A stretch of 64,000 nt of DNA from Hylemonella gracilis ATCC 19624 (GTDB lineage: Bacteria; Pseudomonadota; Gammaproteobacteria; Burkholderiales; Burkholderiaceae_C). Location: NCBI RefSeq assembly GCF_000211835.1, contig NZ_AEGR01000018.1, forward strand, positions 41,306 through 105,305, read 5' to 3'. Within the stretch, counting starts at the first letter, position 1; each line of letters begins with the position of its first letter. Positions 57,305 to 64,000 of this stretch are shown piece by piece. Under the pieces are notes generated by a model, which made no database searches, was not told the DNA's origin, and saw only the letters and a program-made list of their open reading frames with translations. The position numbers and the translations under genes were made by a program.

Positions 57305-58459
57305 GTGGGTGAAGTGACTTTGTTGAGCGCCTTGCTGAACCAAGCGGCGCCGGTCGCGCAACGGCGTGCCATCGCCAAGGCCATCACCTTGCTCGAATCC
57401 ACGCGAGCTGACCATCGATCTCAGGGGGATGAACTGCTGACCGCTGTGCTGCCCCACACCGGCAAGGCCTTTCGGCTCGGCATCAGCGGCGTGCCCGGCG
57501 TGGGCAAATCCACCTTCATCGAGGCCTTGGGGCTGTACCTCATCGAGCACGGGCACCGCGTCGCGGTGCTGGCGGTCGATCCTTCTTCTTCTCTGTCTGG
57601 CGGCTCCATCCTCGGCGACAAAACCCGGATGGAAAAACTCTCCGTGCACGATCGGGCCTACATCCGGCCCAGCCCGAGCAGCGGTACCCTGGGCGGCGTG
57701 GCGGAGAAGACCCGCGAAGCCATGCTGGTCTGCGAGGCGGCAGGCTATGACATCGTCATCGTCGAGACGGTGGGCGTGGGGCAGAGCGAAACCGCGGTCC
57801 AGGGCATGACCGACATGTTCTGCCTGCTGCAATTGCCCAATGCTGGCGACGACCTGCAAGCCATCAAGCGCGGCGTGATGGAACTGGCCGATCTGGTGGT
57901 CATCAACAAAAGCGATCTGGACGCGGCCGCGGCCACGCGCGCCCAGGCCCAAATCACGTCGGCGTTGCGCCTGTTGACTCAGCATGGCAACCCGGCCCGA
58001 TCAACGGGGGGCCAGGGGCACGCTGGCGCCGGGGGGCCACTGGAGGATGAACCGGCCGTGGCGGACGGTACGGATGGGCCGAATAGGTCGGGTGGGCCGG
58101 ACGGGGCGAATGGGCCGGTGCATCCTCCGATGGGCACGGCCCAGAAAATCTGGCAGCCTCAGGTCATGCAATTGAGCGCGTTGACCGGCGCGGGCGTGGA
58201 CCGGTTCTGGGCCGCCGTCACGCAGTTCCGCGCCTTGCAGACGGGCAACGGGGCCTTGAGCGCGCGGCGCGAACAGCAGTCCGCCGCTTGGCTGCGTGAG
58301 CGCATCGACAGCGGCCTGCGTCTGGCCTTCCGTGCGGATCCGCGCATCAAGCAGTTGCTGCCGGTTCTGTCGCAAGAGGTGCGCGCTGGGCGTGTGGCAG
58401 CATCGACGGCCGCGCGGCAACTGCTGCAGGTTTGGGCGGACCGGACTGAGGGCACCTGA
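57305..58459 (+). CDS. meaB: Methylmalonyl-CoA mutase-associated G3E GTPase MeaB (ArgK/YgfD) with glycine-rich insertion
   Basis: Chaperone GTPase that guards cofactor loading and protects the mutase. 384 residues, GTG start. P-loop GVPGVGKST (62-70), switch with [19 protein letters not shown] (91-109), ETVGVGQSE (154-162) and NKSD (201-204). Residues about 232-278 are a low-complexity insertion rich in G, D, P, N and A, lying between the GTPase domain and the dimerisation C-terminus; MeaB homologues of about 330 residues have only a short loop here. The DNA of the insertion is G-rich. Placed directly after its client mutase. Confidence 0.93.
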   Translation: MGEVTLLSALLNQAAPVAQRRAIAKAITLLESTRADHRSQGDELLTAVLPHTGKAFRLGISGVPGVGKSTFIEALGLYLIEHGHRVAVLAVDPSSSLSGGSILGDKTRMEKLSVHDRAYIRPSPSSGTLGGVAEKTREAMLVCEAAGYDIVIVETVGVGQSETAVQGMTDMFCLLQLPNAGDDLQAIKRGVMELADLVVINKSDLDAAAATRAQAQITSALRLLTQHGNPARSTGGQGHAGAGGPLEDEPAVADGTDGPNRSGGPDGANGPVHPPMGTAQKIWQPQVMQLSALTGAGVDRFWAAVTQFRALQTGNGALSARREQQSAAWLRERIDSGLRLAFRADPRIKQLLPVLSQEVRAGRVAASTAARQLLQVWADRTEGT

Positions 58460-58530
58460 GCGGGACGAGTAACGACGACAATCAAAGGTTGAGCAAACCA
58501 AGAGCGCCTAGAAAGCAGACTGAGGACACC

Positions 58531-60063
58531 ATGCACGACATCCTGGAACAACTGGAAAAGAAGCGCGCCGCCGCGCGCCTGGGCGGGGGGCAAAAGCGCA
58601 TCGACGCGCAACACGCCAAGGGCAAGCTGACCGCGCGCGAGCGCCTCGAGGTGCTGCTGGACGAGGGCACGTTCGAAGAGTGGGACATGTTCGTCGAGCA
58701 CCGTTCGGTTGACTTCGGCATGGACGAGCAGAAGGTCCCGGGCGACGGCGTGGTGACCGGCTACGGCATGATCAACGGCCGCCTGGTCTTCGTCTACAGC
58801 CAGGACTTCACCGTTTTCGGCGGTTCGCTCTCGGAAACGCATGCCGAGAAGATCTGCAAGATCCTGGACCAAGCCATGAAGGTCGGCGCGCCCGTGATCG
58901 GGCTCAACGATTCGGGCGGCGCGCGCATCCAGGAAGGCGTGGCTTCCCTGGGCGGTTATGCCGAGGTCTTCCAGCGCAATGTGCTGGCCTCCGGCGTGAT
59001 TCCGCAGATCAGCCTCATCATGGGCCCCTCCGCGGGCGGCGCGGTGTATTCCCCCGCCATCACCGACTTCATCTTCATGGTCAAGGACAGTAGCTACATG
59101 TTCGTGACCGGTCCGGACGTGGTCAAGACCGTGACGCACGAGGAGGTCACGGCCGAGGAGCTGGGCGGCGCGCTGACCCACACCACCAAGAGCGGCGTGG
59201 CCGACCTGGCGTTCGAGAACGACGTCGAAGCGTTGTTGATGCTGCGCCGGCTTTTCAACTACCTGCCGCTGAACAACCGCGAGAAGACACCGGTGCGCAA
59301 GAGCGGCGACCCGATCGACCGCATGGAGTTGGGCCTGGATACCCTGGTGCCGGACAACCCGAACAAGCCCTATGACATGAAGGAACTGATCGTCAAGACG
59401 GTCGACGACGGGGACTTCTTCGAGATCCAGCCCGAGTACGCCAAGAACGTCCTGATCGGCTTCGCCCGCATGGACGGTCAGACCGTGGGCATCGTGGCCA
59501 ACCAGCCGCTGGTCCTGGCGGGCTGCCTGGACATCAAGAGCAGCGTCAAGGCCGCGCGTTTCGTGCGCTTTTGCGACGCCTTCAACATCCCGGTCATCAC
59601 CTTCGTCGATGTGCCGGGTTTCATGCCAGGCACCAGCCAGGAGTACGGCGGCATCATCAAGCACGGTGCCAAGCTGCTCTACGCCTATGCCGAGTGCACG
59701 GTGCCCAAGATCACCGTCATCACGCGCAAGGCCTATGGCGGCGCCTACGACGTTATGGCCTCCAAGCACCTGCGCGGCGACGTGAACTTCGCCTGGCCCA
59801 ACGCCGAGATCGCCGTGATGGGCGCCAAGGGCGCGGTGGAAATCATCTTCCGCGAGGAGAAGAGCGACCCGGCCAAGCTCGCGGCACGTGAAGCCGAATA
59901 CAAGGAAAAATTCGCCAACCCCTTCGTGGCCGGCGCGCGCGGCTACATCGACGACGTGATCCAGCCGCACGAGACGCGCAAGCGCATCTGCCGCTCGCTG
60001 GTCATGCTCAAGGACAAGAAGCTGGACAACCCGTGGCGCAAGCATGGGAACATCCCGCTTTGA
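58531..60063 (+). CDS. pccB: Propionyl-CoA carboxylase beta subunit (carboxyltransferase)
   Basis: Carboxyltransferase half of propionyl-CoA carboxylase, moving CO2 from biotin to propionyl-CoA. 510 residues with both crotonase-like halves; glycine-rich oxyanion sites [21 protein letters not shown] and [24 protein letters not shown], and [18 protein letters not shown] near the end. The ATG at 58531 ([20 protein letters not shown]) aligns with the family. Two genes separate it from meaB and pccA in the order meaB-pccB-HhH-pccA. Confidence 0.95.
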   Translation: MHDILEQLEKKRAAARLGGGQKRIDAQHAKGKLTARERLEVLLDEGTFEEWDMFVEHRSVDFGMDEQKVPGDGVVTGYGMINGRLVFVYSQDFTVFGGSLSETHAEKICKILDQAMKVGAPVIGLNDSGGARIQEGVASLGGYAEVFQRNVLASGVIPQISLIMGPSAGGAVYSPAITDFIFMVKDSSYMFVTGPDVVKTVTHEEVTAEELGGALTHTTKSGVADLAFENDVEALLMLRRLFNYLPLNNREKTPVRKSGDPIDRMELGLDTLVPDNPNKPYDMKELIVKTVDDGDFFEIQPEYAKNVLIGFARMDGQTVGIVANQPLVLAGCLDIKSSVKAARFVRFCDAFNIPVITFVDVPGFMPGTSQEYGGIIKHGAKLLYAYAECTVPKITVITRKAYGGAYDVMASKHLRGDVNFAWPNAEIAVMGAKGAVEIIFREEKSDPAKLAAREAEYKEKFANPFVAGARGYIDDVIQPHETRKRICRSLVMLKDKKLDNPWRKHGNIPL

Positions 60064-60085
60064 TGGGGGCAGCCGGAGTTCATCC

Positions 60086-60376
60086 ATGCCCAAGGCGTTG
60101 AACGCTGCACAGGCCCGCGTGCTGACCGACATCCCGAACATTGGCCGCTCGATGGCGCAAGACTTGATCAGTCTGGGTATCCGCACGCCCGCCGAGGTGC
60201 GAACGATGGACCCTTGGGCCACCTACGAGCAACTGCGCGGCCCGATGGGGCAGCGCCACGACCCTTGCGTGCTGGACACCTTCCTCGCGGCGCATGACTT
60301 CATGAATGGCGGGCCCGCCCGCCCGTGGTGGGATTTCACGGCCCAGCGCAAGGCGCTGCTGGCCCGACAACACTGA
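60086..60376 (+). CDS. Helix-hairpin-helix protein (Cdd1/pathogenicity-locus type)
   Basis: A 96-residue protein with an HhH motif in LTDIPNIGRSMAQDLISLGI (about 13-32) and a C-terminal HDPCVLDTFLAAHDFMNGG plus PWWDFTAQRKALL. This matches the small family called Cdd1 or mitomycin-resistance-like; its function is unknown and DNA binding is only implied by the HhH fold. It lies 22 nt after pccB and 14 nt before the leader ORF of pccA, so it is within the carboxylase operon. Confidence 0.82.
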   Translation: MPKALNAAQARVLTDIPNIGRSMAQDLISLGIRTPAEVRTMDPWATYEQLRGPMGQRHDPCVLDTFLAAHDFMNGGPARPWWDFTAQRKALLARQH

Positions 60377-60390
60377 GACAGGACAAGAAC

Positions 60391-60511
60391 ATGTTCAAGA
60401 AAATTTTGATCGCCAATCGAGGTGACCAGCCGCTTAGCGGCGCAGTGGCGCGGCCAAATTGCGTGGCACGCGCAGCGTGCTTGGGCGATTTCTGCCCGAT
60501 GGAGAAAGCCC

Positions 60512-60519
<8 letters not shown>
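60391..60519 (+). CDS. 42-codon leader ORF repeating the N-terminus of PccA
   Basis: Begins MFKKILIANRG, identical to the first 11 residues of PccA, then continues with an unrelated sequence (DQPLSGAVARPNC...). It has an AGGA ribosome site at 60380-60383 and the 14-nt spacing from the previous stop expected of pccA itself. Seven of its first 11 codons differ from those of pccA at synonymous positions, so it is not a simple recent copy. Its TAA (60517-60519) overlaps the pccA ATG (60512), a geometry suited to translational coupling. Two short hairpins lie inside (60429-60441 and 60466-60480). It may be a translated leader, or the scar of recombination with another biotin carboxylase gene. Confidence 0.55.
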
Positions 60520-62560
<2,041 letters not shown>

Positions 62561-62621
62561 CGAAGTTGCCAGCACGCCCGGACGTCACCACGTCTTGATC
62601 CGACTTGATGGAGCAATCACC

Positions 62622-63086
62622 ATGAACCAGCGTCCCTTCAAGATCCTGGGTGTGCAGCAGATCGCCATCGGCGGCCTGGACAAGGCGCGCTTGCGCACGC
62701 TTTGGGTCGAGATGCTGGGCGTGCCGGTGACGGGCAACTTCCGCAGCGCGGGCGAGAACGTCGACGAGGACATCTGCACCATCGGCCGCGGCCCGCACGC
62801 CGTCGAAGTCGATCTGATGCAGCCGCTCGATCCCGACAAGAAACCCGCTGTTCATGCCACGCCGCTCAACCACGTGGGCCTGTGGGTGGATGACTTGCCC
62901 AAGGCTTACGCATGGCTGACGGAGCAGGGTGTGCGCTTCGCGCCCGGGGGCATCCGCAAGGGCGCGGCGGGCCATGACATCTGCTTCCTCCATCCCAAGG
63001 CCAATGACGCGTTCCCGATCGCGGGTGAGGGCGTGTTGATCGAGCTGGTGCAGGCGCCGCCGGACGTGATCGCCGCGCTCGCCTGA
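62622..63086 (+). CDS. VOC-superfamily protein, candidate methylmalonyl-CoA epimerase
   Basis: Glyoxalase-fold protein of 154 residues with two beta-alpha-beta-beta-beta halves. Position after pccA and with the mutase suggests it epimerises (S)- to (R)-methylmalonyl-CoA, a step otherwise missing from the operon. Compared with classical epimerases the first metal-ligand histidine is replaced: the first strand reads VQQIAIGG (Q12/Q13). H84 ([10 protein letters not shown]) and E141 (LIELVQ) fit the later ligand positions. It may be a distinct branch of epimerase or another VOC enzyme. The start at 62622 follows GGAGCAATCACC. Confidence 0.78.
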   Translation: MNQRPFKILGVQQIAIGGLDKARLRTLWVEMLGVPVTGNFRSAGENVDEDICTIGRGPHAVEVDLMQPLDPDKKPAVHATPLNHVGLWVDDLPKAYAWLTEQGVRFAPGGIRKGAAGHDICFLHPKANDAFPIAGEGVLIELVQAPPDVIAALA

Positions 63087-63154
63087 GCGCGCGCCGCGCT
63101 GTGGTCGCGGTGTCGTCGCGGCGTCCACTGCGTCACCGCTTAGGGGCAAACCCG

Positions 63155-63184
63155 TTGCGGTCGCGCGGGGCTGCAACCTATACT
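63155..63184 (+). promoter_or_regulatory. Sigma-70 promoter of the third chemoreceptor
   Basis: TTGCGG (63155-63160), 18-nt spacer, TATACT (63179-63184). Predicted start near 63191, giving a leader of about 140 nt. Confidence 0.65.
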
Positions 63185-63333
63185 GCTTTTCGCGGTATTT
63201 CTGATATTTGCGATCGTTCTAGCCGTTGGCGCATGGAGGCTGTGCCGAGGTGCACGCCATCGCGCACGGGCGTCTTCTCATCCCTCTCAGGACAAGATCG
63301 GTGCGATTCTTTTTTTCTCCCGGTGTGCGCTTG

Positions 63334-64000
63334 ATGCGACGACTGCCCTTGCTGGGCAAGTTCCTGCTGCTGCTGCTGTTCATGCTGCTCGCCGTGTTGG
63401 CGCCCTGGCTGGGCGCGGGCACGCCCTGGGCCTGGGAAGGCAGCCTGCTCGCGGGCGCGATGGTGATCTACCTGATGGCGACTTTCCATCTCAGCCTGAG
63501 CGCCGACATGCGGCGCGTCGTCCGGCTGATGGAGCAGGCCGCCCACGGCGATCTGCGTGGCGTGACCCGCTCCCAAGCCGCAGTCCAAGGACACGACGAA
63601 GTGGCGGCCCTGGACCGGGCCGTGCGGGGCATGGTCAACAGCCTTTCGGCCATGGTCGCGCGCATCCGCAGCAATTCCGCCTTGGTGGCCCAGGCCGGTC
63701 AAAGCCTGGCCTACAGCAGCCGGGAATTGTCCGAGCGGACCGAGCAGCAGGCCGCCAACCTGGAGCAGACCGCGAGCAGCGTGCAGGATGTGGCCACTTC
63801 CGTGCAGGGCAATGCCGTGGCCACGCAGCAGGCCACGGCCCAGGCGGCCGAGGTGCGCGGCGTGGCCGAGGGCGGCGCGCAGGCGATGACGGGCGTGGTC
63901 CACACGGTGGAGGCCAGCCAGGGCAGCGCGCAGCGCATGAACGAAATCATCGGCGTGATCGACGGCATCGCCTTCCAGACCAACATCCTGGCCTTGAACG
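63334..64000 (+). CDS. Methyl-accepting chemotaxis protein without periplasmic domain (3' end outside window)
   Basis: Partial chemoreceptor; 222 codons visible. Two hydrophobic helices (about 8-28 and 36-54) are joined by only about 8 residues, so there is essentially no periplasmic ligand domain. HAMP-like segment about 55-110, then the signalling helix with STEL-type coiled coil and the start of the conserved tip [16 protein letters not shown] at the edge. It may sense through the membrane or cytoplasmic signals. The ATG at 63334 is chosen; a GTG at 63301 is in frame. Confidence 0.85.
   Translation, partial: MRRLPLLGKFLLLLLFMLLAVLAPWLGAGTPWAWEGSLLAGAMVIYLMATFHLSLSADMRRVVRLMEQAAHGDLRGVTRSQAAVQGHDEVAALDRAVRGMVNSLSAMVARIRSNSALVAQAGQSLAYSSRELSERTEQQAANLEQTASSVQDVATSVQGNAVATQQATAQAAEVRGVAEGGAQAMTGVVHTVEASQGSAQRMNEIIGVIDGIAFQTNILALN

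Noticed and set aside
55145..57985. Open frame of 946 codons antisense to the mutase and meaB genes
   Set aside because: Covers two well-identified genes on the other strand and has shadow-type composition.

Overview
The window is 64 kb of GC-rich chromosome from a beta-proteobacterium, most likely order Burkholderiales and probably a Comamonadaceae-like aerobe or microaerobe. This rests on gene families and order: AI-2E permease/hda/HAD/pcnB/folK; a ccoISNOQPGH cluster beside an FNR-type regulator and hemN; PhaR and a phasin for polyhydroxyalkanoate; dnaG-rpoD with a lysine/alanine-rich sigma tail; and a methylmalonyl-CoA mutase/propionyl-CoA carboxylase operon. I see no prophage, insertion sequence, integrase or CRISPR array. 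It reads as core chromosome with a few local oddities.

Layout. 1-4.6 kb: a tightly coupled + strand housekeeping run (AI-2E transporter, Hda, HAD phosphatase, PcnB, FolK). 4.8-8.5 kb: a chemoreceptor, a Rid-family deaminase and an MltB-type transglycosylase. 8.6-19.9 kb: a microaerobic respiration island with the copper ATPase CcoI, CcoS, cbb3 oxidase subunits CcoNOQP, CcoG, FixH, a small membrane protein, FNR, HemN and a TauE/SafE membrane protein. Three FNR boxes sit in front of ccoI, ccoN and the fnr/hemN divide, so the regulator and its likely targets lie together. 20-33 kb: a DUF3261 lipoprotein, DusA, DNA polymerase III alpha, a large inverted repeat, RpoD, DnaG, gamma-glutamyltransferase and tRNA-Val(GAC).

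33-47 kb: PhaR, a second chemoreceptor, an antiporter, RimO, a Fur-boxed iron-binding protein, a phasin with a probable PhaR operator on its transcription start, a hotdog thioesterase, a second antiporter, a 2-hydroxyacid dehydrogenase, a Pal-like lipoprotein, YbdK, and a third antiporter overlapping ybdK. 47-55 kb: a class III adenylate cyclase with a very large sensor region, a long-chain acyl-CoA synthetase and a PAS-GGDEF-EAL protein. 55-63 kb: the propionyl-CoA to succinyl-CoA operon (mutase, MeaB chaperone, PccB, a helix-hairpin-helix protein, PccA, a VOC-fold epimerase candidate). A third chemoreceptor runs off the right end.

The most unusual local structures are: a 42-codon leader ORF in front of pccA that repeats the first 11 residues of PccA with mostly different codons and ends inside the pccA start; a glycine-rich, quadruplex-prone insertion in MeaB; an AT-rich foldback downstream of the phasin; a long inverted repeat between dnaE and rpoD; and the translational overlap of an antiporter with a glutamate-cysteine-ligase-like enzyme.
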